From: Candidatus Thiodiazotropha endoloripes
GTDB taxonomy: Bacteria; Pseudomonadota; Gammaproteobacteria; Chromatiales; Chromatiaceae
Direction of reading: 5' to 3'
NCBI GenBank assembly: GCA_001709035.1
Contig: LVKA01000021.1
Location: 124,001 to 188,000 of the forward strand
Length of the DNA: 64,000 bases
Below are positions 25,007-33,260 of this stretch, one piece after another (positions within the stretch are counted from its first letter, which is position 1; each line of letters opens with the position of its first letter). A program made the translations under genes and the position numbers. A model generated the notes under the pieces. That model had not been told where the DNA came from. It worked only from the letters and a program-made list of their open reading frames with translations, and ran no database searches.

Positions 25007-26251
25007 CTATCTAACCAAGTCTTGAAACAGTGGCGCGACATTCCCAGTAGGCACATCATCGTAAACACGCTGAACACTGTCAAACAAGTTCCTTCTTTCA
25101 CTGAAAGTAGGTCTCCTTCCGTTATTAAAAAGGAACTCTCTCCTAAATGCTTGGTATTCATCTGCTAGCGTACCAATCTCTCTACCTCTTGCAGCAGCAA
25201 CCCCATGTGAAGATTCATGGACATAAGTAGTCAAACTATCCTGAGATTTAAAAGCATTCTGCTTAAATATGTCAATTTCAATACTGCCATTTTGATATTT
25301 TGTGGTCTCACCAAGTTTGTTATGTCCAACGCGTCCATAATCATAATTAACGTTAATGTCATATTTCTCAAGTTGAGACCGAACTCTTCCAAGAAATGGA
25401 TTGTCGATGATCGTTTGGCCATCTAATCGGAGAAGTTCTATATCAAGATCATCAACACTCCCTTTAATTTGAAGTGGCCTCGAATCAGCTTGACCCAATA
25501 TAGCTTTATTTGGAAGCGACCTTAAACGATTCAACTTCGTATAAGCCATACCCGAAACCAATCCAGAGAGCAGTGCGCCACCACTTTCCGCCGGACTATC
25601 ATACGAGAAAAGCGGTGTGATATTAAAAGGATCTGATTCTCTAAATGATTGTAACGAACCCTCTGGTAAGCCCGCCGTTTCGGCTAATAACGTATAACCA
25701 TCCAGAACGGTCTTTAATGTGTTGATACCGAAATTGAATACTTCAGGCCCAAAATTCGCAACCGCTTTTGCGGCACCTGTCCCACCACTTCCCGGGTTCT
25801 CCCAAAGACCGACTCCCATCTCCGCAATACCATAACCGATATTACCGAGCGACCTCATTAGTCCAGCACCAAGATATTTAATGGGATTACTCTGAGCAAC
25901 AGCATTGTCTTGTGCTGAAAGCCAATAATCATTCATAGAGGCTTGATTTTCAGCCAAGACGCCAGGGCCTTCATTTGAAACCTGGCCTATCGCATACAGA
26001 TCCTGCGGCCCGACCTCTAGCCCAGAGACGGACAGGCCATAGGCATCGCCCCGCCAAGCATAATCCAAATCGGCATCGCTCGGAGCAACTGACAGCCCAT
26101 CATCAAGCGCAATGACACCACTGCTACTATCGGCTCCAGGCGGAACAGGCCGCTCAAGCACACTTTGCAACTCAGCATCCGTTATTTCAGCCGTCGCAAA
26201 GTCCGCCGTTTCTATGGCTTGTACCGGCTCGGGTGTTGTTTGGCTCAACAA
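25007..26251 (-). CDS. Orphan toxin tip 4: HExxH metallopeptidase
   Basis: A 414-codon frame opens with TTG-TTG-AGC (MLSQTTPEP) at the junction, with an in-frame TGA 18 bases upstream and no ATG or ribosome site. The front has the shared linker (DAELQSVLERPVPPGADS, DADLDYAWRGDAYGLS, VGPQDLYAIG). A glycine-rich pre-toxin segment follows. The C-terminal 130 residues form a zinc peptidase domain: YVHESSHGV gives His345-Glu346-x-x-His349, with Glu358 and Glu365 downstream as candidate third ligands, after a beta-rich part (NGSIEIDIF). It would cleave proteins in the target cell. The zinc-ribbon gene follows after 10 bases. Both sides of the pair are bounded by the 380-bp direct repeat. Confidence 0.75.
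   Translation of the reverse strand: MLSQTTPEPVQAIETADFATAEITDAELQSVLERPVPPGADSSSGVIALDDGLSVAPSDADLDYAWRGDAYGLSVSGLEVGPQDLYAIGQVSNEGPGVLAENQASMNDYWLSAQDNAVAQSNPIKYLGAGLMRSLGNIGYGIAEMGVGLWENPGSGGTGAAKAVANFGPEVFNFGINTLKTVLDGYTLLAETAGLPEGSLQSFRESDPFNITPLFSYDSPAESGGALLSGLVSGMAYTKLNRLRSLPNKAILGQADSRPLQIKGSVDDLDIELLRLDGQTIIDNPFLGRVRSQLEKYDINVNYDYGRVGHNKLGETTKYQNGSIEIDIFKQNAFKSQDSLTTYVHESSHGVAAARGREIGTLADEYQAFRREFLFNNGRRPTFSERRNLFDSVQRVYDDVPTGNVAPLFQDLVR
26232..26246 (-). repeat. Tip junction site 4
   Basis: The minus strand reads GAGCCAAACAACACC (SQTTP), identical to the site in the live giant gene at 34498-34512. The upstream side is the right copy of the 380-bp direct repeat. Confidence 0.8.
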
Positions 26252-26612
26252 GTGACCCCGACGCGATCATCGTAACCGATGCGCCTAACCCCTGATACCG
26301 CCTCACTTTTTAAAGAGCTTTTCCTACTGGAGTACGATTTTGCCAGATTTTGCCCCTAGAGGCACTTTTTGGATTGGCACGCCGGTCTTGGGGGTTGTGA
26401 AGGGGTTTCCCTTCTTAGCCGCTTCGCTCTCTCCTGGGGCTTTCTGTTGACTGGAGTATCTTTACCCGCAACACGAGCGTCAGTTGGTGTGGCACCGACC
26501 CGTACACTTGTCGGTTAACGGAAGCAGCGGACCTGCCGCTACCGCCGTGACGGGTGACCCGAGGGGGATTAAAGTGTGTCGTCGGGGAAGCGGTCCTCAA
26601 CGGATTCCAATA
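26233..26612. repeat. About 380-bp direct repeat, right copy
   Basis: This is the partner of 24352-24736. This copy is continuous with an intact parE-like gene (stop at 26569), so it is probably the parental copy. Between 26252 and 26568 there is no gene. Distance between copies is 1.88 kb, exactly one toxin/immunity pair. Confidence 0.85.
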
Positions 26613-26892
26613 AGCGTTTACCGTGGATAACCGCCAGGATATGCAACTCGGCAGAGTGGATTTCGTAGATCAGACGATAGCTGTAGACAAAGCGTTCACG
26701 GATCTCCTGCTGGCCTAGTTCAGGGACAACCCGGCCCATGCGAGGTTGCTCCGGCAACAGGTCCGTCGCCGCAAACAGTTCCTCGACCACCCGTTGTGCA
26801 TAGTGGGGCGAGTCCCGATGGATGTACTCGGCGATTTCGTCGATATCCTCCAGTGCCGCATCGGACCAGACCAGCCTCAGGGCTTCAGCCAT
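26569..26892 (-). CDS. ParE/RelE-family toxin
   Basis: This 107-residue protein has the RelE/ParE plasmid-stabilisation fold: VWSDAALEDIDEIAEYIHRDSPHYAQRVVEELFAATDLLPEQPRMGRVVPEL, then IRERFVYSYRLIYEI and LHILAVIHGKRLL. Members either poison gyrase (ParE) or cleave mRNA (RelE); the sequence is nearer to ParE. It overlaps the upstream antitoxin gene by 16 bases, forming a standard antitoxin-toxin pair. Its 3' end lies inside the 380-bp direct repeat, so the repeat extends the element edge into the toxin array. Confidence 0.9.
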   Translation of the reverse strand: MAEALRLVWSDAALEDIDEIAEYIHRDSPHYAQRVVEELFAATDLLPEQPRMGRVVPELGQQEIRERFVYSYRLIYEIHSAELHILAVIHGKRLLESVEDRFPDDTL

Positions 26893-27065
26893 TTGCTCAA
26901 CCGCTCCCTGGCTGCTTCGTGTCCTATTCCCTTGCCCTGCGCGATAGATGCCTGACCGCGCTTGATTTTCTCCAGCACATAAAGATGGTACTGGATATCC
27001 TCATAACTGCTGTCGTCGGGCAGGTTCTTTAAGAGCTGCTCCACCTCTTGCTTGGCTGTCTGCAT
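26877..27065 (-). CDS. Antitoxin of the ParE-like pair
   Basis: This 62-residue protein is read from the ATG at 27065, chosen over the longer frame (to 27164) because GAGG lies at ribosome-site distance and because the resulting start (MQTAKQEVEQLLKNLPDDSSYEDIQYHLYVLEKI) looks like a known short antitoxin form found next to ParE toxins. The C-terminal part (GHEAARERLSKWL) should wrap the toxin. It lies 40 bases after the recombinase stop. Confidence 0.8.
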   Translation of the reverse strand: MQTAKQEVEQLLKNLPDDSSYEDIQYHLYVLEKIKRGQASIAQGKGIGHEAARERLSKWLKP

Positions 27066-27105
27066 GGTCTTTTCCTCAATGCTTTTCACCCTGCCTGTAA
27101 GCATA

Positions 27106-28224
27106 TCAGGGTCTTGCCGGGTCTTCGCGGTTTTCATGCTTATCCTCCTCGTCTTGTGCCTCACTTGCCAGGTCTACCATCAGGTCTTCTACAGACGGCG
27201 GATCATCACGCGCCGGTTCTTCATCCCAGTCCACTTGCTTGGTCCGTTTCGCCTTCGCCGGATGCGTCAGCGTGTGTACCTCTTTCAACTTCTTGATGCT
27301 CACCTGGGTATAGATCTGCGTCGTGTCGAGCTTGACGTGGCCGAGCATCGCCTGGATAAAGCGGATGTCGGCCCCGTTCTCCAGCATCAGCGTTGCCAGC
27401 GTGTGGCGGAACAAATGACAGCTCCCACGCTTGCCGATCTGCGCCTTGTCGATGTAGTTGCGCACCAGGCGGGTCAGTCCGTTGGGGCTGATCGCTTGGC
27501 CATAGTGGTTCAGGAACAGTCTGCCCTCGTCACGCCCGCAGGCCAGTTCCGGACGGGTCGCTTCCAGGTATTTATCGACCCACTGCAAGGCCCGGTCTCC
27601 GATGGGGATCATGCGGTCTACCCGGCCCTTGCCTTGCCGGACGAACAAGGTGCCCCGCTCCGCATCCACGTCCTGCACCAGCAGGTCGATCAGCTCCTGG
27701 CGGCGGATGCCGGTGCTGTAGAGCACTTCCAGGATGGCCCGGTCCCGCAGGCCCATCGGCTCACCGAGGTCTGTCTTGTTTAATACGCTTTCGGCTTCCC
27801 GCTCGCTCAGCACCGCCTTGGGCAGGCGTTTTTCCAGTTTTGGCAGCTCCAGCTCGCTGGCCGGGTTGTAGAGCAGGTGGTTCTCCTTGGCCAGCCACTT
27901 GAACCAGGCCCGGATCGCCACCAGGCGGTTAAACTGGCTGCGGAAGCTCAACGGATCGCCGTTCTTCTTGCGGTAGTGGAAGAGCGTGCGCTGATAGCGC
28001 TCCAGGATCGGCTTGGTAATCTCGCTCGGGCGGATCAGGCCCCGCTGGCCGCACCACTCCAGGAACCAGAACAGGAAGAACTCGCGGCCGCTGATGGTCT
28101 TGTCCGAGTAGTTTTTGATCATCATCCATTGCAGATAGGCTTGCACCATCTGGTACATCCCCTGCGGGTCGGCCAGGTTGACGATGTGGGGGTACTGGCT
28201 GACATCGGATTGCTTCTCCGGCAT
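27106..28224 (-). CDS. Tyrosine recombinase (XerC/D-like integrase)
   Basis: This 372-residue recombinase has an N-terminal SAM-like core-binding domain (residues about 25-125) and a catalytic domain with the expected residues: Arg in STGIRRQEL (about 173), HLFRH (about 268-272), LGH near 294 and the nucleophile Tyr in TQIYTQVS (about 305). It cuts and rejoins DNA at specific sites. It lies two bases after the primase-like gene, so the two are expressed together. The C-terminal 50 residues are an acidic extension. GC content is visibly higher than in the toxin array on either side, suggesting later arrival. It may mobilise the element; whether it acts on the tip junctions is unknown. Confidence 0.92.
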   Translation of the reverse strand: MPEKQSDVSQYPHIVNLADPQGMYQMVQAYLQWMMIKNYSDKTISGREFFLFWFLEWCGQRGLIRPSEITKPILERYQRTLFHYRKKNGDPLSFRSQFNRLVAIRAWFKWLAKENHLLYNPASELELPKLEKRLPKAVLSEREAESVLNKTDLGEPMGLRDRAILEVLYSTGIRRQELIDLLVQDVDAERGTLFVRQGKGRVDRMIPIGDRALQWVDKYLEATRPELACGRDEGRLFLNHYGQAISPNGLTRLVRNYIDKAQIGKRGSCHLFRHTLATLMLENGADIRFIQAMLGHVKLDTTQIYTQVSIKKLKEVHTLTHPAKAKRTKQVDWDEEPARDDPPSVEDLMVDLASEAQDEEDKHENREDPARP

Positions 28225-28226
28225 GG

Positions 28227-31200
28227 TCAGATTTCCACGCGGCTATGGGCAGCTAAAGCAGGACTACGATGCGATGCGTTGTTATTTTTCCTGGATGTGC
28301 TTTTAACTGGTTTTTTGTTCGGATCGTCGTTTACGCTGATATTGATTGGGTTTTCTGCGTTTTTGCCGGTGCTACTTAAGGGCTTCTTGGGGGCGCTTTG
28401 GGGGCGACTTGGCGACTCCTTTTTCTCTTTCAGGGGCTCCTTTTTGTCGTCGTATCGGAGTTTCTTCACATCCAGCAGCCCCATCAGGAAGGACTCGCCT
28501 GCTTCGCCTTCGCCCTGGTAAAGCAGTTCATAAACGATCGACTTGCCCCGGCTGCCGCTGTGCACCAGCACGTATTCCAGCTCTTCCAGGCGGCGCATAT
28601 GTTTTTTGACCTGGAAGTCGCTCCAGCCGCTCATGGCCCGGACATCCTTGCGGCTAAAGCGGTGATCGCGCTGCTTGATGTTTTCTTGTTGGCACTGCTC
28701 CGCGACCCAGTCGGTCATCCGTTGCAACAGGCGGCGGGTCTGTGGGGGCAGTTCATCGAGACTGCGGCCCAGCACTTCGTGGGCCAGCCGGTTGGCGGTG
28801 GCGATGTCATCCAGGGTGACCTCGATATATTCCAGGGTTTCCCCTTCCCAGGTTTCGCGTTTTACTTCCCGCTGGTATTGATGCAGCAACGCGATCACAT
28901 CGATCAGGCCCAGGTATTTTTCATGGTCACGGCGGGTTCTGGTTTTGTCATCGAGGAAGGTCAGTCGGTCGGCGTAGGGGTTCATCACGGCTAAAGGTCG
29001 TAACAACCGTTGGGCGTTTTGGTGTAACCGGGTCAGCCGTTCTTTCTCCTTTTTGGCCTTCAGGCCCGCCAGAGTTCGGCGTTGGCGTTGCGCCGCATGG
29101 ATCGCCTGGGTTTGTTCGCGGGACTCGTCCACCGATAACACCAGGCAGCGGTTCATCAGCTCTTCGTCGATGTCGATGGCCGTGGTGGTGCTAAACAACA
29201 TCACCGGGCCTTCGACCCGGTACTCCTGGGTCTCCAGGTTGCCGGTCACCGCGTTCTTGCCGGTACTGGCGATACTCACTTCGCCTTCACTCTGCAATAA
29301 CTTCAGGGCATAGCTGGTCTGCTCCGCGCCCTCTTCCTCGGCGATGGCCAGGATCTTATTTTTTAAGTCCTGCTCCCCCAGGTAGAACAACGCCTGGCCG
29401 GTCATGGCGCTGTATTGGATACGTTCCTCTTCCGGCATGAACGCCAGCACCGCTTCCATCAGCGAGCTTTTGCCGGCGGCGCTGGAGCTTTGCACCATCA
29501 CCGCCAAGGGCTTTTCCAGTTTGCGGGAGCAAGCCGCCAGGTAGCCCGCCAGCTTGTTCGTCTCTTCACCGACCACGCCGCAACGGCTAAAGTCTTGCAG
29601 GAGGCGATCAAGCAGCACCGGGGCCTTGAGCAAGGCCAGGGCTTCTTTCAGCTCGACCTCGCTCATCGCGGGTTGTTTCTCTTGTTTGGCCAAGGTGCCT
29701 TTGATCTGCTGGTCTTGCAGCTCTTCGAGCTTCAGCAGCACTTTGCCCAGGTCGGCTTTGATTTCGCTCGCTGGGATACCTAGCTCAGTGGCGGCCTGTT
29801 TAATATAAACAGCTCTCGCTTTGGCGCTGTAGAGGTCGAAGGTGTCGACGTGGTAGACCTCACCTTGCTGGGTCAGCAGGTTGATTTTAAGCTGTTCGTA
29901 GCTGAGGTTTTTAGTCAGGCCCCGGATGCGGTAGTGGCGTTGGCCGAGATTGATATTGATTTCGTGGTCGGCGATATCGGCATCGATGGCGGCGGTGTTT
30001 TCGACCGGGCTTTCGGCAGCTAAAGAAGGGATGTTCTCAGTCTCATTTTCAGGGCCGGTGACAGCTTCCGGTATAGCAACTGGCTCAGAGACGCCATTGG
30101 GCTCGGGTTTGTTCTTGGCATTAGTCGTTCCCGGCGTCCTGCCTCCCGCGACACTCGAACGTCCCTGTCCATTGCCCATCCACTCCGCTTTGCGTAACGC
30201 CAGACCCAGACTCTTCGGCGCAGGCTTAACTTGTAGCGCGTACTCGTTGGCGTCCATACCTTTGGGGAACAACACGCGATAGGCGTCCATGCCGTGGTCG
30301 TTAAGTCGCTTGGCCAGCTTGTCAGCCGCCAGGTTTCCGGCCTGGTCCCGGTCATAAGCGATCAGCACCTTTTCCACGCCGCTCTCCACCAGCAGCGCCA
30401 GCAGTTCATCGGTAAAACCGGCGGTGCCGTAGCTGGTGGTCACATGGCGGAAGCCATTTACCCAGAAGGTCATGGCGTCGATCAGGCTTTCGCAGAGGAT
30501 GATTTCCTGGCTCTGTTTTACAGCCTTAGCATTCCACACACCTTCGTGAGGCCCCGGCAGATAGAGGTGCTGGGCGCAGTCTTTGCGTAAACGCTTGCCC
30601 AGGAGCTTGCGGCCATAGACTTCGGTGATCACGCCGTTTTCATCCATCACCGGCGCCACCAGGCAGCCGTTAAAATGCTCGTGGCCGCTGGATTCGCGCA
30701 GCAGGCCGATCTCTTTTAAACGGCCCCGGATCTCGGCTCCCTCCTGACGTTTCGAGGGGGGCAGACGGTAGGCCAGAGTCCGGTTGGCGTAGCCCAGCTT
30801 GAAGGTGTCGATCAACTCGGCATTCTTCAAGCCGCGTTTCTCCAGATACTCCAGCGCCTCCGGCGAGGCCTTCAGGGTCTCATGGTAGTAGTCGATGACT
30901 TGGCGCAAGGCCGTTTGATGGTCGGCGCTGCCTGACAGCACCGAGGGCAGTTTTTGCTGGTTGCTGCGTTTCACTACCTTGGGTGGCGGGCTGCTTTCGG
31001 CGGCTAAGTGAGGCAGATCATTGGCCAACAGCTCCAGGGCATGGCGCATCGAGACCCCCTCGATCTTCATCACCCAGTCGATCGGCGAGCCCTTGGCCCC
31101 GCAGGCTGGACAGTGGAAGAGGTTTTTATCCGGGGTGATGATCAGGGACGGGGTTTTGTCGTCGTCATGGAAGGGGCAGTGGATGGCGTAGTGCTGACCG

Positions 31201-31295
31201 TGGGGTTTGAGCTCGAAGCCCCTGGCCTCGGCCAGGCCCACCAGGGAGACCTCGCGCTTGATGCGGGTTACGGTTTCGTCCGGTAGTCGTGCCAT
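28227..31295 (-). CDS. CHC2/TOPRIM primase-like protein with ATPase domain
   Basis: This 1022-residue protein begins with a CHC2 zinc finger (HCPFHDDDKTPS ... FHCPACGAKGSPIDW, Cys40, Cys62, Cys65), followed by a DnaG-type core and a TOPRIM domain (about residues 255-345: ILCESLIDAMTFW, IAYDRDQAGN). A linker rich in Pro and Glu comes next, then a P-loop ATPase region with SSSAAGKSSL near residue 605 and AEEEGAEQTSYALKLLQSEGEVS, and a winged-helix-like C-terminus (DHRFSRKDVRAMSGWSDFQVKKHMRRLEELEYV). It probably supports replication of the mobile element. It is the first gene of a two-gene unit with the recombinase. High GC content separates it from its neighbours. Confidence 0.88.
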   Translation of the reverse strand: MARLPDETVTRIKREVSLVGLAEARGFELKPHGQHYAIHCPFHDDDKTPSLIITPDKNLFHCPACGAKGSPIDWVMKIEGVSMRHALELLANDLPHLAAESSPPPKVVKRSNQQKLPSVLSGSADHQTALRQVIDYYHETLKASPEALEYLEKRGLKNAELIDTFKLGYANRTLAYRLPPSKRQEGAEIRGRLKEIGLLRESSGHEHFNGCLVAPVMDENGVITEVYGRKLLGKRLRKDCAQHLYLPGPHEGVWNAKAVKQSQEIILCESLIDAMTFWVNGFRHVTTSYGTAGFTDELLALLVESGVEKVLIAYDRDQAGNLAADKLAKRLNDHGMDAYRVLFPKGMDANEYALQVKPAPKSLGLALRKAEWMGNGQGRSSVAGGRTPGTTNAKNKPEPNGVSEPVAIPEAVTGPENETENIPSLAAESPVENTAAIDADIADHEININLGQRHYRIRGLTKNLSYEQLKINLLTQQGEVYHVDTFDLYSAKARAVYIKQAATELGIPASEIKADLGKVLLKLEELQDQQIKGTLAKQEKQPAMSEVELKEALALLKAPVLLDRLLQDFSRCGVVGEETNKLAGYLAACSRKLEKPLAVMVQSSSAAGKSSLMEAVLAFMPEEERIQYSAMTGQALFYLGEQDLKNKILAIAEEEGAEQTSYALKLLQSEGEVSIASTGKNAVTGNLETQEYRVEGPVMLFSTTTAIDIDEELMNRCLVLSVDESREQTQAIHAAQRQRRTLAGLKAKKEKERLTRLHQNAQRLLRPLAVMNPYADRLTFLDDKTRTRRDHEKYLGLIDVIALLHQYQREVKRETWEGETLEYIEVTLDDIATANRLAHEVLGRSLDELPPQTRRLLQRMTDWVAEQCQQENIKQRDHRFSRKDVRAMSGWSDFQVKKHMRRLEELEYVLVHSGSRGKSIVYELLYQGEGEAGESFLMGLLDVKKLRYDDKKEPLKEKKESPSRPQSAPKKPLSSTGKNAENPINISVNDDPNKKPVKSTSRKNNNASHRSPALAAHSRVEI

Positions 31296-31393
31296 ATTGA
31301 TTACCTTAAAATGTTGTCAAGGCCATACTCATGGATTATTATGGTACATACTTATGTATTTGCAGGCAACAGGATAGTAAACCAGGGGTTAGC

Positions 31394-31780
31394 ATGATGG
31401 CACCATTAATCAGATCGCTATTGATGATGAGCCTATCGACACGTCTAATTTCCCTGCGTAAAGAGAAGGGACTTACCCAGCAGCAGATGGCGGATGCCAT
31501 CGGCATCCATGTCAACAGCCTCAAGAAGTACGAGGCCGGACAAGCACAACCCTCGCTGGACGCCCTGAAGAAGATCGCCCTGGCGCTTCACGTAAGTACT
31601 GACTTCTTGCTATTCGAGACACATGAACGTGGTCCCACGGATGACTGGAACTTGCAGCTCGAAGCCATCAGTCAGATGCCCGACGAGGAACAGATGGTGA
31701 TACGGGAGGTGCTGGAAAGCCTGATTATCAAGTATCAGTCCAGACGATGGGACTCGGGGAGACACGCCACCAAGGCATAA
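31394..31780 (+). CDS. XRE-family helix-turn-helix regulator
   Basis: This protein has 128 residues from the ATG at 31394, chosen because AGGGG lies seven bases upstream; the frame is open from 31331. The DNA-binding domain LISLRKEKGLTQQQMADAIGIHVNSLKKYEAGQAQPSLDALKKIALALHVSTDFLLFE is a standard XRE/Cro fold. The C-terminus is a short acidic helix (DEEQMVIREVLESLIIKY). It is divergent from the primase-like gene, with about 100 bases between them, which is where a phage-type repressor would bind. Likely it controls the primase-recombinase unit. Confidence 0.88.
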   Translation: MMAPLIRSLLMMSLSTRLISLRKEKGLTQQQMADAIGIHVNSLKKYEAGQAQPSLDALKKIALALHVSTDFLLFETHERGPTDDWNLQLEAISQMPDEEQMVIREVLESLIIKYQSRRWDSGRHATKA

Positions 31781-31859
31781 GTGATTTTTAATAGCGCTGA
31801 CTGATTGGGCGGCAACCCAACCAGCCAGCTCACCACAACCGATATCAGAGGTATCGACC

Positions 31860-32108
31860 ATGGCTAAACGAGATGGTAAGCCAGGCAACCGCCTGCGTAA
31901 ATGTAAAATCTGTGAGCAACGCTACATCAAGGTGAACCAGATCCCTTATCTGTATCAGCTCAAGGATGATCCCGTCGGGGTCGGTCGGCCCGTACCGTGG
32001 ATTCAGATGAAGGGGCATTGGCTCGATCAGGCGGGGTTCGCCATCGATACACCGGTGACGGTTAGGGTGATGGATGGTTGCCTGGTGCTGACAAAATCAG
32101 ACGACTAA
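31860..32108 (+). CDS. SymE-like protein (type I toxin family)
   Basis: This 82-residue protein is read from an ATG with AGAGG nine bases upstream. The C-terminal part (VPWIQMKGHWLDQAGFAIDTPVTVRVMDGCLVLT) is the AbrB-like SymE fold, in which IxLKGxWLxxAGFxxGxxVxVxVxxGxLVL is diagnostic. SymE proteins are known as nucleic-acid-associated toxins controlled by an antisense RNA, and many are found near RHS and toxin loci. No antisense RNA promoter could be identified by eye. The first 35 residues (NRLRKCKICEQRYIKVNQIPYLYQL) are basic. It lies four bases before the DUF4291 gene, hence co-transcribed. Confidence 0.85.
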   Translation: MAKRDGKPGNRLRKCKICEQRYIKVNQIPYLYQLKDDPVGVGRPVPWIQMKGHWLDQAGFAIDTPVTVRVMDGCLVLTKSDD

Positions 32109-32112
32109 ATAA

Positions 32113-32718
32113 ATGAACATACCCCACAGACAAATCCGCGCACTATACAACGATAAAACAATCCGCGTTTATCAAGCCTATTCAAACACCATTGCCGACA
32201 GCGCTCTACAGCACGGCACGTTTGTTTCGCCGCCATTTAAAATGGATCGCATGACATGGATTAAACCCTCGTTCCTGTGGATGATGTATCGATCTGGCTG
32301 GGGTAAAAAAGACAGTGGCCAGAATCGTATTCTGGCCATTGATATCACAAGGGAAGGATTCGAGTGGGCATTAGAACATAGCTGCCTCAGCCATTTCGAG
32401 AAAGGGATATATGCGACGAAAGAGGAATGGCAAACCGCTAAAAACAATTCACCCGTTCGGATTCAATGGGATCCGGAACGTGACATTCATTTGCAACCCC
32501 TCGAACATCGCGCTATTCAGATTGGTTTGTCAGATAAAGCAGTAAGGCTTTACGTGAATGACTGGATCCATACCATCACTGATATCACAGAGAAAGCAGC
32601 GGAGATTCATTCCCTTATAAAACTGAATCAACTGGATGGAATTCAGTCTTTGTTACCAAATGAAATTCCATATCCCATCAAAACAAGCTTTACCAACAAA
32701 ATAAGCCTCACACCATAA
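32113..32718 (+). CDS. DUF4291 family protein
   Basis: This 201-residue protein has the strong hallmarks of DUF4291: HRQIRALYNDKTIRVYQAYS near the start, then PPFKMDRMTWIKPSFLWMMYRSGW, a FEWALEH motif, VRIQWDPERD and HRAIQIGLSDKAVRLYV. The molecular role of the family is not established. It follows the SymE-like gene by four bases and converges on the immunity gene of the giant toxin with only two bases between the stop codons, so the element abuts the toxin operon without spacer. Confidence 0.92.
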   Translation: MNIPHRQIRALYNDKTIRVYQAYSNTIADSALQHGTFVSPPFKMDRMTWIKPSFLWMMYRSGWGKKDSGQNRILAIDITREGFEWALEHSCLSHFEKGIYATKEEWQTAKNNSPVRIQWDPERDIHLQPLEHRAIQIGLSDKAVRLYVNDWIHTITDITEKAAEIHSLIKLNQLDGIQSLLPNEIPYPIKTSFTNKISLTP

Positions 32719-32720
32719 GT

Positions 32721-33251
32721 TCACTGACTGCTTGCACCTCTTTCATTTAAAAGCTTAAGCAGATCTGAATCACCCTTGATCCAGAACTTATCTTCTGTTG
32801 GAAAAATATCTTCAGCGTACTCATTTGCAAAATCAATAAACTCTCCTGCCCAACCATCAGGAATATAACGTTCCATTGGAACACCATCAGGATAAAATGC
32901 TCCAACTTTTCGTTCGTCAAAGTCCACAAACATGATTGGGAATAGATCCTGTACATCCCACCATGATCTTGCTGATGTATAACGCTTCGCCAATTCTAAA
33001 CTTAAATCATCTTTATGTAATTCGTATGCCGACATATTCTCAAGAAACCGCGAAGCTGTTTCTTGGTCAACACAATGAATACCAAACCGATAGGAATCTT
33101 TAAATTCTGGCACATCGTAACCGTGATTAATAAATTCATCACGCCATTTATTTACATCTAAAACCCATAAATCCCGATCACTTCGGAACCAACGTATTTT
33201 GCCTTGGTAACGAACTACCACCACAACTTCTTGTATATCTGGATCGCCCAT
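32721..33251 (-). CDS. Probable immunity protein of the live giant toxin
   Basis: This 176-residue acidic protein starts nine bases after the stop of the giant gene. It is rich in aromatic residues (EVVVVVRYQGKIRWFRSDRDLW, RSWWDVQDLFPIMFVDFDERKVGAFYPDG) and likely alpha/beta, but no family is recognised. Position, size and separate reading of one small gene directly behind each toxin end support an antidote role for the resident tip. A start further upstream is not needed because the ATG at 33251 is well placed. Confidence 0.65.
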   Translation of the reverse strand: MGDPDIQEVVVVVRYQGKIRWFRSDRDLWVLDVNKWRDEFINHGYDVPEFKDSYRFGIHCVDQETASRFLENMSAYELHKDDLSLELAKRYTSARSWWDVQDLFPIMFVDFDERKVGAFYPDGVPMERYIPDGWAGEFIDFANEYAEDIFPTEDKFWIKGDSDLLKLLNERGASSQ

Positions 33252-33260
33252 TTGATTCTC

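Noticed and set aside
27052-30590. Many long plus-strand frames opposite the recombinase and primase-like genes
   Set aside because: High-GC antisense frames; the minus-strand proteins have complete catalytic motifs, the plus-strand ones show none.
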